Assembly: GCA_029260075.1 (NCBI GenBank)
Contig: JAJDDY010000050.1
Span: 1 to 57,892, forward strand
From: Phycisphaerae bacterium
GTDB taxonomy: Bacteria; Planctomycetota; Phycisphaerae; UBA1845
Length of the DNA: 57,892 nt
Direction of reading: 5' to 3'
Shown one piece after another: positions 8,779 to 17,261 of the stretch (position 1 is the first letter of the stretch; each line of letters starts with the position of its first letter). A program made the position numbers and the translations under genes. Under the pieces are notes generated by a model that was not told where the DNA came from, did not search any database, and was given only the letters and a program-made list of their open reading frames with translations.

Positions 8779-9186
8779 ATGTTGCCGAACGATGTACCAG
8801 AACTGGCGCACTTTCACGACAAGCCGTCGCGGCGATCGGCTCTACGCAAGGCGATAGGGGACGTTTGGCGACAGGAACGCCCATCGTGTCAGGCTGTCCT
8901 CGTGTTCCTCGGAGCCTTTGCTGCAGCGGTTTTCATAATGTGTTCCGCTCCTGTTCCCGCGCAGGTCGGACCACCTTGGCCGCGGTTGATGTTCTATGGT
9001 GGCGTGGCCATTGCCTGTGCCATCGTCGCTGCGAGGGGCGTTCGGGTATGCGGCCAGCGGCTGCGGTATTCACTCCGTTGCCAACTCGAAAGCCAAGGAA
9101 TCCCCTGCTGTTTCGTGTGCGGTTACAACCTTACCGGCAATGTCTCGGGCGTGTGCTCCGAGTGCGGAAAGGAAGTTTTGGTCTAG
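8779..9186 (+). CDS. Small membrane protein with C-terminal zinc-ribbon motif
   Basis: The frame extends upstream into a family A repeat, so I chose the ATG at 8779, preceded by AGAAGAGA, giving 135 residues. Two hydrophobic segments lie at about residues 38-58 and 70-87. The C-terminus carries CFVCGYNLTGNVSGVCSECG, a CxxC...CxxC ribbon with the YNLTG signature that recurs in many small planctomycete proteins. That motif is the best taxonomic clue in the window. Function is unknown; it may be a membrane-tethered metal-binding or interaction module. Its TAG stop overlaps the stop of the convergent YwgA-like gene in a shared CTAG at 9183-9186. Confidence 0.75.
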   Translation: MLPNDVPELAHFHDKPSRRSALRKAIGDVWRQERPSCQAVLVFLGAFAAAVFIMCSAPVPAQVGPPWPRLMFYGGVAIACAIVAARGVRVCGQRLRYSLRCQLESQGIPCCFVCGYNLTGNVSGVCSECGKEVLV

Positions 9187-9698
9187 GTGCCTGTGCCGGC
9201 TGTGAGCAGCGAGTTTGTTCTCGCAAACTCGGCAACTTCATCAAACAACGAGGTCAAGTGCGATTTGATGCGTCTAAAAAAATCTTTGAGTTTGTTGCCG
9301 CGATGGCCTGCGGCGTACAGGAATACATACGTTGAAAGTGCTTCGAGGAAATCAATCCGTAGCTCGTTGAACGTCGTGGCAAGACCTGCCCATTCGGGTT
9401 CCTGTCCATCGTCCCCGCGAAAATGAGTAATGCGTGCCGCTTGCTCGGCGGTAGCGCTGTAAATGTATGCTTCGGCGCGCTGTTCCTCCTTGACCAGTTT
9501 AGCAGAATTCAAAAAATCCAAGTCCAGCGCGACGCGACGCGAGAACGGCCCGTAGTAATGCAAGACGAACCGATAGTTGAACTCCTTGTGCCCATGCGCG
9601 CCCAGTAGATGGACAATCTTCTGGAGTCGTTTTCGGCCTTCGATTTTGCTGAGCACCGCGATTAGCTTCGCGATGGCCAGTGTTCCATCCGTGCTCAT
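9183..9698 (-). CDS. YwgA-like protein paired with an HD phosphohydrolase
   Basis: A 171-residue soluble protein. The N-terminal part (AIAKLIAVLSKIEGRKRLQKIVHLL, then FNYRFVLHYYGPFS) matches the pattern I associate with the YwgA family, related to phage-associated 'Panacea'-type proteins. The C-terminal half is helical, with a LEALSTYVFLYAAG segment. It begins 16 bases after the HD phosphohydrolase gene and must be cotranscribed with it. As I recall, Bacillus subtilis has the same neighbours (ywfO and ywgA), so the pairing is probably functional rather than accidental. YwgA's biochemical role is not known to me; controlling the HD enzyme is a reasonable inference. No similarity search was run. 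Confidence 0.65.
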   Translation of the reverse strand: MSTDGTLAIAKLIAVLSKIEGRKRLQKIVHLLGAHGHKEFNYRFVLHYYGPFSRRVALDLDFLNSAKLVKEEQRAEAYIYSATAEQAARITHFRGDDGQEPEWAGLATTFNELRIDFLEALSTYVFLYAAGHRGNKLKDFFRRIKSHLTSLFDEVAEFARTNSLLTAGTGT

Positions 9699-9714
9699 CC
9701 TACCACCTCACGCC

Positions 9715-11187
9715 CTAACATACACCATACCTCTTCATGTGTCTAGCAAATCTCGAATCGAATTTTCGGTCGTGATGAAATCGAAACATAGCCTGTTTTC
9801 TTGACAGGAATTCAAGCATCGTGGGATCGATGATGGTCGAGAGCCGGACGGTTTCGTCGTCCTTGACGAGGTGAATCTCGCTCAGGCGTGAATCGTCATC
9901 CGCGCCACCGGCAGTCGAGTACTCCATATCTTTGTAGGGCAAAATCTTCACGTCGTCCGCATAGCATTCAAAAACCAGAGAGTCACGATCGTCCCGGAGA
10001 GACCGAACCAGCGTCTCTGCGTTGAAATACTGGTCGTGATTCAGAACGTGGGTGCGCCATGGATTCTTTCGACGGATGAGATTGAGTGCATGCCGGCGAA
10101 GAGCGCTCTTGAGCGGTCCGTTCGAGCTGTCACGTCCTACGGGGACTTGCGCCCAGCGCCGCATCGCCCACCACACTACCTCGTCATCCAGCATGAGGTA
10201 CGACTTCGTGTCCAGTCGTCCGCTATTACTCAGGAAGGCACGAACGGGTTTCGGTGTTCCATCAGGAAGATCATCGACGAGTTGAGCCGCAAGCAGCAGT
10301 GTTTGGATCAATTCGCCTTCGTAGGCGCGAGTTGTCGTGTGTCCGTAAACGTACTGCGTCATCAGGAGTCGCGATTGCAGGAGTCCTTCGATCGCGCCAG
10401 TCCCCTTGCTTGCCTCTAAGCAAAGTGTTTTGTGCTTCGCATTTGGTGGTAGCTTGACCGTGCCGATCGTAACCGCGTTCAGAATCCACTCGGAGTCATA
10501 TTGGCCGTATCGCGAACCGGTCATAAGGCTGTCACGCAGGAGGTAATCCATTCTGTCTGCATCGAGTTGGCTGCTGACGATATCCTTGAGAAACCGCTCT
10601 TCGGGGTGCTCCAAGTCGAGTTCTGCTGCGCACGTACCATCCGCAATGATACTGGCAACTTTTCTCGGTTCGATTCTGTTCGTTCGCAACTTTGTATTAA
10701 CTTCGCTTTGCTTGTCCAATAAGATCTTGCAGGTCCATTTTTCATGATCGGGGGATTCAGGAAATACACGTTCCAATACGTGCGAGAACGGGCCGTGGCC
10801 GATATCGTGCAACAAAGCCGCTGCCTTAATTTCTCGTTGGTTCTGCTGCAGGGCCTTGACGATGTTTCTCTGTTTCTTATGCCTCGCCGTGAGCTTCTCG
10901 ATCATCCGACGCGCGAAATTGTAAACGCCGAGTGAGTGGGTAAACCTGGAATGTTCAGCGCCCGGATACACGAAATGGCTGAGACCGAGTTGCTTGATTC
11001 GGCGTAGGCGCTGGAATTCTTTTGTGTCGATCAAGTCGAGGATGAATGCGTCGTCACCTTCGATGCATATCAAATCATGGATTGGGTCGCGGAATACCTT
11101 CGTACGCTTGCCCTTGTGTTTGCCAGCCATGAGATCAGGTGGTAGCCGGAATTCGCATTTTCGGCAAATACGGAGCGTCGTTGGCAT
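9715..11187 (-). CDS. HD-superfamily phosphohydrolase (COG1078/SAMHD1-like)
   Basis: Metal-dependent phosphohydrolase of the dNTPase-like HD group. The 490-residue protein carries the full motif series: SRFTHSLGV (first His), AALLHDIGHGPFSHVLE (HD pair) and SSQLDADRMDYLLRDS (last Asp region). The start of the domain (FRDPIHDLICI) is typical of COG1078 proteins. Members hydrolyse nucleoside triphosphates or related nucleotides; the substrate here cannot be read from sequence. The N-terminus has a CRKC pair, and an ATG at 11130 just before the domain is an alternative start that would remove it. The gene is followed 16 bases later by the YwgA-like gene. It diverges from the cold-shock gene. Confidence 0.88.
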   Translation of the reverse strand: MPTTLRICRKCEFRLPPDLMAGKHKGKRTKVFRDPIHDLICIEGDDAFILDLIDTKEFQRLRRIKQLGLSHFVYPGAEHSRFTHSLGVYNFARRMIEKLTARHKKQRNIVKALQQNQREIKAAALLHDIGHGPFSHVLERVFPESPDHEKWTCKILLDKQSEVNTKLRTNRIEPRKVASIIADGTCAAELDLEHPEERFLKDIVSSQLDADRMDYLLRDSLMTGSRYGQYDSEWILNAVTIGTVKLPPNAKHKTLCLEASKGTGAIEGLLQSRLLMTQYVYGHTTTRAYEGELIQTLLLAAQLVDDLPDGTPKPVRAFLSNSGRLDTKSYLMLDDEVVWWAMRRWAQVPVGRDSSNGPLKSALRRHALNLIRRKNPWRTHVLNHDQYFNAETLVRSLRDDRDSLVFECYADDVKILPYKDMEYSTAGGADDDSRLSEIHLVKDDETVRLSTIIDPTMLEFLSRKQAMFRFHHDRKFDSRFARHMKRYGVC

Positions 11188-11579
11188 GGTTCGGGCTGGG
11201 CAGCGCCGCTACGCCCCGCCGCCTTATTCGCCGCCCGGATCAGTCGTCGTAATCGTGATCACTAGATAGCCGTTTGCCTCTACTTTCCGTCTCCGGTGGT
11301 TGCTCCAGGGTTCCGGGTGGGCTTGAAAACTGGCCGATGGATCGCTCGTGGCGATGGCGGATCTTACGCGAATCGTATTGAAGAGCTACTTCATCGTCGA
11401 TTTGGCTGCGCCAAGATGGTTAGTGGGCATGTTAACAGCGAGTTGACACGACCGTCTTTAGTAGTGATACTCGCTTTCTCTGACTCCGTGCGTGTGGGGT
11501 CTGGCGGTGTTTCGAAACAGCGTTTGTTTCCAAGCGGACTCGCCTACGCACGAGGCCAACATTTATGGATGTTCTAGTA
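11188..11579. other. Divergent intergenic region, promoter but no gene
   Basis: This lies between the HD gene and the cold-shock gene. Apart from the candidate promoter at 11443-11471 I see no coding region or recognisable RNA gene. The leader before the cold-shock gene is about 100 bases. Confidence 0.45.
11443..11471 (+). promoter_or_regulatory. Candidate sigma-70 promoter for the cold-shock gene
   Basis: A perfect TTGACA (11443-11448), a 17-base spacer and GATACT (11466-11471, four of six). Transcription would start near 11478 with a leader of about 100 bases. Long structured leaders are typical of cold-shock genes. Confidence 0.5.
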
Positions 11580-11783
11580 ATGCCTGAAGGGACCGTAAAG
11601 TGGTTCAACGACACCAAAGGTTTTGGATTCCTGCACTCGGATGATGGAGAAGACGTTTTTGTTCACCATTCCGAGATTCTGACCGAGGGGTACCGGTCGC
11701 TGAAGGAAGGCGCCCGGGTCGAGTTTGAAGTTTCGCAAGGCGAGAAGGGCCCCAAGGCCCTCAAAGTTCGCGTTCTCGAATAG
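11580..11783 (+). CDS. Cold-shock domain protein
   Basis: A 67-residue single cold-shock domain that binds single-stranded RNA or DNA. The RNP1-like motif is KGFGFLHS and the RNP2-like motif is DVFVHHS, after the usual start MPEGTVKWFN. An in-frame ATG at 11565 with GAGG upstream would add five residues; the family pattern favours 11580. The length matches CspA-type proteins. It is monocistronic, with its own good promoter. Confidence 0.93.
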   Translation: MPEGTVKWFNDTKGFGFLHSDDGEDVFVHHSEILTEGYRSLKEGARVEFEVSQGEKGPKALKVRVLE

Positions 11784-12030
11784 CTAGCGCGGGCCGGTGG
11801 ATGGTTTCGGGGTCGCGTGCGCCGACCGGCCTCGGCGCCTTCCCCATTATTCAATGGCCTGCCGCGTTTCCTACGCGGTGGGTTAGCCTCTGTCTGCGCG
11901 TTCCGAGTTGGGCATCGCGGGTACGCCCGGGGTGTGCATGGACGTTTGCAGTAAAGTCTGGCCAACGCTCGTTTCACCCTGTACAAAGCGTGTGCGGTAG
12001 AGATTTTCGAGGGTTGACCGGGTTCGACGG

Positions 12031-13215
12031 ATGACGACGGCCTACTTTGATTGTTTCAGCGGCGCTGGCGGCGACATGATTGTCGCTTCGCTAGTCGACG
12101 CTGGTGCGGACGCTGACGCCCTGAAGCAGCGGCTCGCTGCACTCAATGTGGCTGGGTATGCGCTTGCTATCGCGCGCGTGACCAAGAGCGGTTTCGCCGC
12201 CACGCGGTTTCACGTCAACCTGACGGACTCGGGTGGGCAGCCACATCGCCATCTCAGTGACATTACCAAAACCATCGAATCCGCCGACCTTTCCGGTTCG
12301 GTGACGGCCCAAGCGCTGCGCGTATTCCAAAGGCTCGCGGAAGCGGAAGCGGCCGTTCACGGCTGTTCCGTGGAGCAGGTCCATTTTCACGAGGTCGGCG
12401 CTGTTGACGCGATTGTTGACATCGTCGGGGCCTTCATTGCGCTCGAGCTGCTCGGCGTGGACCGCGTGGTTTGTTCGGCCATACCCACGGGAAGTGGAAC
12501 GGTCCGGTGCGAACACGGGATTATTCCCGTTCCCGCACCGGCTACCATCGAGCTACTACGTGGCGTGCCCCTTGCCGACTGCGATGAGACGGGCGAGCTA
12601 ATCACCCCGACCGCTGCGGCTGTGTTGACAACGGTGGCCCGATCGTTCGGACCGCTTCCTGCGATGAAGGTGTCGTCGATCGGCTATGGGGCTGGGACGC
12701 GAGAGGGTCAGTCACGACCGAATCTCCTGCGCGTCATCATCGGCGAAGAGATTAACGACAGAGATGGCGACGCGGACGACGTAACTGTACTGGAAACGAA
12801 CCTCGACGACGCTACGCCGGAAGTGGTTGGCTATGCGCTTGAGCGGTTACTCGCGGAGGGTGCACTGGATGCGTTCGCGATGCCGATACAGATGAAGAAG
12901 TCGCGGTGTGGCATGCTGTTGAGTGTGATTTGCACGCCGGATTTGGCGGATCATCTGGAGAATGTGGTGTTCGCCGAGACGCCGACGTTCGGTATTCGTC
13001 GTCGCACAGAGCGCCGGGTGAAGCTTCGCCGCGGCCACGAGATGGTGACCACGTCGTTCGGGGACATCCGTATCAAGGTCGGTCGACGCGGCGATCTGAC
13101 GACGGCCAGCCCCGAGTTTGATGACTGCAAAGCTGCGGCGGCAACGGCCGGTGTGGCGCTACGCGAGGTGATGGCCGAGGCAGCCCGAGCATGGGCGAAG
13201 CGCTGCGACAAGTGA
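12031..13215 (+). CDS. larC: Nickel-pincer cofactor biosynthesis protein LarC
   Basis: LarC inserts nickel into the pyridinium dithiocarboxylate precursor to make the nickel-pincer nucleotide of lactate racemase and related enzymes. The 394-residue protein starts with AYFDCFSGAGGDM and contains VHFHEVGAVDAIVDIVG, GSGTVRCEHG, PVPAPATIELL and ETNLDDATPEVVGY, all diagnostic. The length is normal. The partner genes larB and larE and any racemase are absent from the window, so the cofactor would serve an enzyme encoded elsewhere. The next gene starts about 60 bases downstream and may be cotranscribed. Confidence 0.92.
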   Translation: MTTAYFDCFSGAGGDMIVASLVDAGADADALKQRLAALNVAGYALAIARVTKSGFAATRFHVNLTDSGGQPHRHLSDITKTIESADLSGSVTAQALRVFQRLAEAEAAVHGCSVEQVHFHEVGAVDAIVDIVGAFIALELLGVDRVVCSAIPTGSGTVRCEHGIIPVPAPATIELLRGVPLADCDETGELITPTAAAVLTTVARSFGPLPAMKVSSIGYGAGTREGQSRPNLLRVIIGEEINDRDGDADDVTVLETNLDDATPEVVGYALERLLAEGALDAFAMPIQMKKSRCGMLLSVICTPDLADHLENVVFAETPTFGIRRRTERRVKLRRGHEMVTTSFGDIRIKVGRRGDLTTASPEFDDCKAAAATAGVALREVMAEAARAWAKRCDK

Positions 13216-13275
13216 TCACGATCGGCCGGTGGACTCCGGTTCGGCGCCCGACAGCAAGACCGCACGGTGTTTTCC

Positions 13276-13893
13276 ATGGATGGAATCGCATACCACATTC
13301 GTTCGTCAATGTTCGACAGTTCTGCTTTGGTTGGTGTTGGCGGACTCGACCTGGGCGGGGTTGCCCTTGCGGTCTTGGCCCTTTGCGGCTTGACGATCGT
13401 GATGCTCTCCACGCGACGGAGATTGAACAAGAGCCGAACGCCCGTCCCTCCGCCGATGCGCGAGCGAATCGAATCGATGCAAAGGGAGCGGGTCGCCACT
13501 CGCGACATCGAGCAGATCATGCTCGAATTAGACGAGCTGTCCCGTCAGGTTCACGGTCGTCTTGATACGAAGTTGGCGAGGCTCGAAGTTGTGATTCACG
13601 ACGCGGATCAACGCATCGCGCGTCTTGAACAGCTCGAACGTGCGGAAGCGACCGGAACCCGATTCGAGGTCACGCTCGGCGCGGAGCAGCCTGTAGATTC
13701 GCCCGGCGGTGTGTCGCCAACGGAAGACAACCGCCACGCTGCTGTGTTTGAGCTGGCCGAACAGGGTCTGACGTCCGTGGGTATTGCGCAACGGGTGGGC
13801 AAGACCACTGGCGAAGTCGAATTGATCCTTGCGCTGCAGCGAACGAAGGACTCGATCGAATCGGCCTCGCGAACGCCCACGCCAACCGCATAA
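13276..13893 (+). CDS. Membrane-anchored coiled-coil protein with C-terminal HTH-like segment
   Basis: About 205 residues from the ATG at 13276; a GTG at 13267 and an ATG at 13309 are alternatives, and none has a clear ribosome-binding site. One membrane segment (about residues 25-43) is followed by a basic stretch, a charged coiled coil (about 60-125) and a C-terminal helix-turn-helix-like segment (AAVFELAEQGLTSVGIAQRVGKTTGEVELIL). The layout resembles DUF6115/DUF2802-type proteins, some of them linked to motility regulation as in SwrB. No flagellar gene is present here. Function is unknown; the topology is the firm part. Confidence 0.65.
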   Translation: MDGIAYHIRSSMFDSSALVGVGGLDLGGVALAVLALCGLTIVMLSTRRRLNKSRTPVPPPMRERIESMQRERVATRDIEQIMLELDELSRQVHGRLDTKLARLEVVIHDADQRIARLEQLERAEATGTRFEVTLGAEQPVDSPGGVSPTEDNRHAAVFELAEQGLTSVGIAQRVGKTTGEVELILALQRTKDSIESASRTPTPTA

Positions 13894-13997
13894 CCCGCTG
13901 GCTGATCGAATCACCGCTCACGTCAGACACTTCTGAACATTGTTCCGAATCTGGGCATCGTCGTAGGCGTCGCTCGCTCGGGGAAGACAAACCTAGC

Positions 13998-14134
13998 AGC
14001 CTGTATGACAATGTAGGTATTCAATCGCGTCACCGCGAACCCGCACGTCAAGACGGGACTTGCCCCGGTCGAGAGGAGGAAATCGCTAATGGATCACCGG
14101 CTGGAAGTCGGTGCCACACTTGTTCAACAGACTG
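13998..14134. repeat. MITE-like element, family C (inverted copy)
   Basis: A 137-base copy in reverse orientation relative to the copies at 40587 and 48262. It ends TTGTTCAACAGACTG, complementary to the other end of the family (CAGACTGTTGAACAA type). The inner sequence TGGATCACCGGCTGGAAGTC is shared by all copies. The open frame through it into the next gene is an artefact of the repeat. Confidence 0.78.
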
Positions 14135-14277
14135 CGAGCTGGCGGCGGCGCGTAAGAATGCGGTTGCGTCCGGTGGTCTGCGGGCGGTGTTGGGCGTATG
14201 ATCGTGCAGGTCGTGGGGCTTCGCCTCGCGCGGTTGCCACGGCGGCGGTGCTCCACCAAGGTTCGGGATCGATCCGG

Positions 14278-15093
14278 ATGGGACTACGTGTCACGTTTGT
14301 CAGCGGCCCGCGCGGCTCCGGTAAGAGTTCCCTGATCGATCGCATGATCAAGGGGTTGTGGCCCGAGCCGCCGCATTACTTTCGGCTCGCAGCCAGCGGA
14401 TCGGACAAGCATCGCCCAGCGCAAGCGAAGCCTCGGGCCGCCGACTGCGGCGTGGCTTCGGCGCGCTGGCTGGACTATGACGAGCAGCACATCTTCGAGA
14501 TTCTTCCGCAGGCGCTTGCTGAAATCCACCGCAAGGATCGATACGGTTCCGTTGTGATCGAAGCCGACGCCGATCCGACCTTGCGGTGTGCCTACCCCTA
14601 TGACCACCGCGTGTTTGTCATGCCTCTACCGGAATCGAAGGACGTCGTGTTCCGTGATCCCTCGCGAGCTGCGACAGAGTTGAAGCGCGTTTTGGACGAC
14701 ACCGCGGTGTTCGCGTCGGAAATCTTCGGGCTATTTGAGGACGACAAGTACGAAGACGTCGACGCATCAGAGCCGCATCCCAATCTTACGAAGACGCAAA
14801 TGCGCGGGTTCCTCTATTCGCCGCTGGGTGACGAGTTGGCGACACGGATTCAACTACAGCCGCCGTATCACGGATTGGTGGAAAGCGACGTGATTGTCGT
14901 CAACACGCGGGTCGGGCGGCGTGCGGAAGAAACTGACGACTGCTTGCGGCGAATTGCTCATTTGCTAAAGAAGGTGCGCGGCACTACAGAGTCCTTAAGC
15001 CAACTTTTTTTCTGGGATTCGCAGGACGCGAACGCCAAGTCTACCGCGAAGTTGTTCGACGCACTTGCGCCGATGTGTCAAGGGGGAAGTTGA
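14278..15093 (+). CDS. P-loop NTPase-like protein, unknown function
   Basis: The frame extends upstream through a family C repeat, so I start it at the ATG at 14278, where the protein becomes domain-like (VTFVSGPRGSGKSSLIDRMI). That gives 271 residues with a Walker A motif GPRGSGKSS at about residues 9-17. VVIEADADP around residue 90 could be the Walker B strand. The rest mentions no family I can name; VIVVNTRVG near residue 210 looks like an NTPase core strand. The stop is separated by one base from the TTG start of the RNase HII-like gene, so they are translationally coupled and probably act together. It may be a GTPase or kinase-like protein. Confidence 0.7.
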   Translation: MGLRVTFVSGPRGSGKSSLIDRMIKGLWPEPPHYFRLAASGSDKHRPAQAKPRAADCGVASARWLDYDEQHIFEILPQALAEIHRKDRYGSVVIEADADPTLRCAYPYDHRVFVMPLPESKDVVFRDPSRAATELKRVLDDTAVFASEIFGLFEDDKYEDVDASEPHPNLTKTQMRGFLYSPLGDELATRIQLQPPYHGLVESDVIVVNTRVGRRAEETDDCLRRIAHLLKKVRGTTESLSQLFFWDSQDANAKSTAKLFDALAPMCQGGS

Positions 15094-15094
15094 C

Positions 15095-16069
15095 TTGGCG
15101 ATCCTGGCCGGGATTGATGAAGCCGGTCTGGGTCCGATTCTTGGCCCGCTTGTCGTTTCTGGCGCAGTGTTTCGCGTGCCTGATGATCGATCGGATATCT
15201 GCCTCTGGAAGGCGCTCTCGGAGAGTTGCACTCGAAAACCTCGCGACGCCAGACGCCGCGTTGTTGTGGCGGACAGCAAGCAGGTACATCGCCCGAAGAA
15301 GGGCCTCGGTCCCATTGAGCGGACCGCGTTGATCATGCTTGCGTCAGCCGGGCAGCGACCGACCACCTGGCGAGCCCTTCTCGATCTTCTGTCCCCCGGA
15401 GCGTGCGACGAACTGTCGACGTACCCCTGGTATGTCGAGGGTGACTGCGCGCTCCCGCTCGCTCGCGATGCCGGTGGCGGTGTTGTCGACTTGGGCACGC
15501 ATGCCAACGCGGTCCGCCGCGACTACGCCCATAGTGAAGTCACATTTGTCGGCGTGTTTTCGGAACCGCTTGCGGTCCGACGCTACAACCGGTTGGTCGA
15601 ACGTACACGAAACAAGTCGGTGGTCCTGATCGGGCAAGTGTTGCGCGTGATCGATCGTGTCATGCGTGTCGCGTCGGCAGAATCGGTGCGTATTGTGGTT
15701 GACCGGTTGGGCGCGCGGATGCGCTATCGAGAGGCCTTGACCGATTCGCTTCCGGGCGGCGCGCTCGCGATCCTCGAAGAGTCGGAGACGCGCAGCGCTT
15801 ATCGCCTCAGGTGGCCCGATCGTACCTGCGAAATCGAATTCACGACGAAGGCGGACGATGCCCATTTCGCCGTGGCGCTCGCGAGTTTGTACAGCAAGTA
15901 TGTGCGCGAATTGTACATGCACGTGTTCAACAACTACTGGTCCCGCCGGATGCCTGAGCTTCTGCCAACGGCGGGTTACTACACAGATGCTCACCGTTGG
16001 TTGAAGGATGTCGACTCGGTTGTTTCGGCAGCTTCGTTCGATAGGGCGGTGCTCGTTCGTTCTCGCTAG
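15095..16069 (+). CDS. RNase HII-like protein, divergent, with an internal insertion
   Basis: I start it at the TTG at 15095 because AGGGGGAAG lies five bases upstream and the protein then begins MAILAGIDEAG, like RNase HII. The 324 residues carry the catalytic DE (Asp8, Glu9), VADSKQ, IVVDRLGAR and TKADDAHFAVALASLYSKYVRE, and end with GYYTDAHRWL. These match the four acidic positions of RNase HII, which nicks RNA within RNA-DNA hybrids. Two oddities stand out. The usual GRG after DEA is GLG, so the basic residue that reads the 2'-OH is missing. The protein is also about 100 residues longer than typical, with extra sequence between the DSK motif and the third Asp. The TAG stop lies on the junction of a family A element. 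Confidence 0.78.
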   Translation: MAILAGIDEAGLGPILGPLVVSGAVFRVPDDRSDICLWKALSESCTRKPRDARRRVVVADSKQVHRPKKGLGPIERTALIMLASAGQRPTTWRALLDLLSPGACDELSTYPWYVEGDCALPLARDAGGGVVDLGTHANAVRRDYAHSEVTFVGVFSEPLAVRRYNRLVERTRNKSVVLIGQVLRVIDRVMRVASAESVRIVVDRLGARMRYREALTDSLPGGALAILEESETRSAYRLRWPDRTCEIEFTTKADDAHFAVALASLYSKYVRELYMHVFNNYWSRRMPELLPTAGYYTDAHRWLKDVDSVVSAASFDRAVLVRSR

Positions 16070-16215
16070 TGCTTTGTCACGACTCAAGTGATGGGTTCGT
16101 CCGATCCGATCGGCGACCGGGAGCGTTTTCTCGCTGTCACGACCGGTCTACGGCGTCCGCTTCCTTACGGTTGCGGCTCGGTAAGACCATCATTCGATGT
16201 GTGAGAAAGCGCTAG
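16066..16215. repeat. MITE-like palindromic element, family A
   Basis: A 150-base element from CTAG at 16066 (CTAGTGCTTTGTCACGACTC) to CTAG at 16212 (GTGTGAGAAAGCGCTAG). The first TAG is the stop codon of the RNase HII-like gene. The core palindrome is more diverged than in other copies. Confidence 0.82.
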
Positions 16216-16436
16216 CAGCCTCTTGAAGAATCTGTTCAACGGGATGGTTGGGGTCAGCACACTATCCGTTGCCGATTCGACTTCCCCACGGCTGAAGCCA
16301 TGGGCCACCCAGACGTGGGCCACCCTGATGGCTTGGGGTGTGTGTTGGGCCGAAGTAATAGTCTGCAAGTTTGCACGGAGCGTGGTTGTTGTGTTGAACG
16401 CTCTGCCGGCCATGATACACTTCGCTCAGATAGAGC

Positions 16437-17075
16437 ATGCATTTTATGAATGATCACGATTCGAAAACTTCCGACGCGGACCATGCCAATGGTGCTGGGG
16501 ATCGAGATGATGGAGACGCCGAAGGATCGTCTTTGATAGATGGTCCGGCCGGCGATGGTGCAGGGATCGACCCCGGCGAGGAGGGAGAGCTGTGGCGCGG
16601 CCGCACCAACATCAGGCACTTCGCAGTGCGGCTGACCCTTTGGTTGGTCGGAAGCATCGTCGTGACTTTGCTGATGCTGTGGATCGCCTCGGCAGAGGAC
16701 GGCTTGACGACCGGTATGGGTTTGGTTGTCGCGGCGGTCGTGATTGTCGTGTCGGGCTTCGTCGTAGTTGGGGGCGTCGCGCTCAGGGTCTATGGCACTC
16801 GCTATCGAGTCACCAGCCAGCGGTTGTTCATCGAGCGGGGGTTGTTGTCTCAAACGATCGACCAGACGGAACTTGTTCGCGTGGACGATGTGCGCATCCA
16901 CAAGACGCTGATCGACCGGTGCTTGGGGTTGGGATCGGTGGCTGTCGTTTCCACCGACGCGACTGATCAAGAAACCGTGATCGAGGGCGTGGCTGACGCG
17001 GAGGGTGTGGCTGAATTGATTCGAAGTCGGATGCGCGTGATGCGTCGCAAGTCGCTCTTCGTCGAACGGCTTTGA
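16437..17075 (+). CDS. Membrane protein with bacterial PH-like (DUF304/bPH2) domain
   Basis: A 212-residue protein; the ATG at 16446 is an equally possible start. The first 55 residues are acidic and low in complexity, likely cytoplasmic and disordered. Two membrane segments follow (about 63-82 and 90-117). From about residue 118 comes the bPH2 pattern: YGTRYRVTSQRLFIERGLLSQTIDQTELVRVDDVRIHKTLIDR, then GLGSVAVVSTDATDQETVIEGV. Such proteins are membrane-anchored with the PH-like fold in the cytoplasm, and their roles are mostly unknown. It is flanked by a repeat upstream and groES downstream, with no operon partner. Confidence 0.82.
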   Translation: MHFMNDHDSKTSDADHANGAGDRDDGDAEGSSLIDGPAGDGAGIDPGEEGELWRGRTNIRHFAVRLTLWLVGSIVVTLLMLWIASAEDGLTTGMGLVVAAVVIVVSGFVVVGGVALRVYGTRYRVTSQRLFIERGLLSQTIDQTELVRVDDVRIHKTLIDRCLGLGSVAVVSTDATDQETVIEGVADAEGVAELIRSRMRVMRRKSLFVERL

Positions 17076-17180
17076 TGGCATCGTCGTTCGCGAGTTGTCA
17101 TGGATCATCCGCCGAGAGTGTCATGCACCCGGCTTGACGCATGTGGCGGCTAGGCGGTTTCAGTCATTCGCCATCCAGGC

Positions 17181-17186
17181 TATAAT
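17181..17186 (+). promoter_or_regulatory. Candidate -10 box upstream of groES
   Basis: A consensus TATAAT lies 75 bases before the GroES start. The -35 region at the right spacing is only TTTCAG. No CIRCE inverted repeat is visible, so HrcA control is not indicated. Confidence 0.35.
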
Positions 17187-17261
17187 GGAGTGGCGGCTGG
17201 GTGGTCTTGCAGAGTGTGGGAGCGCATCAGTCGAAGCGGTGGTGTGCGAGGCGACTTGAGT

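Noticed and set aside
14089-14277. N-terminal extension of the P-loop gene
   Set aside because: The extension is translated family C repeat; the same frame occurs in other copies of the repeat. The ATG at 14278 starts the domain.
17076-17261. A CIRCE element before groES
   Set aside because: No TTAGCACTC-N9-GAGTGCTAA inverted repeat was found.
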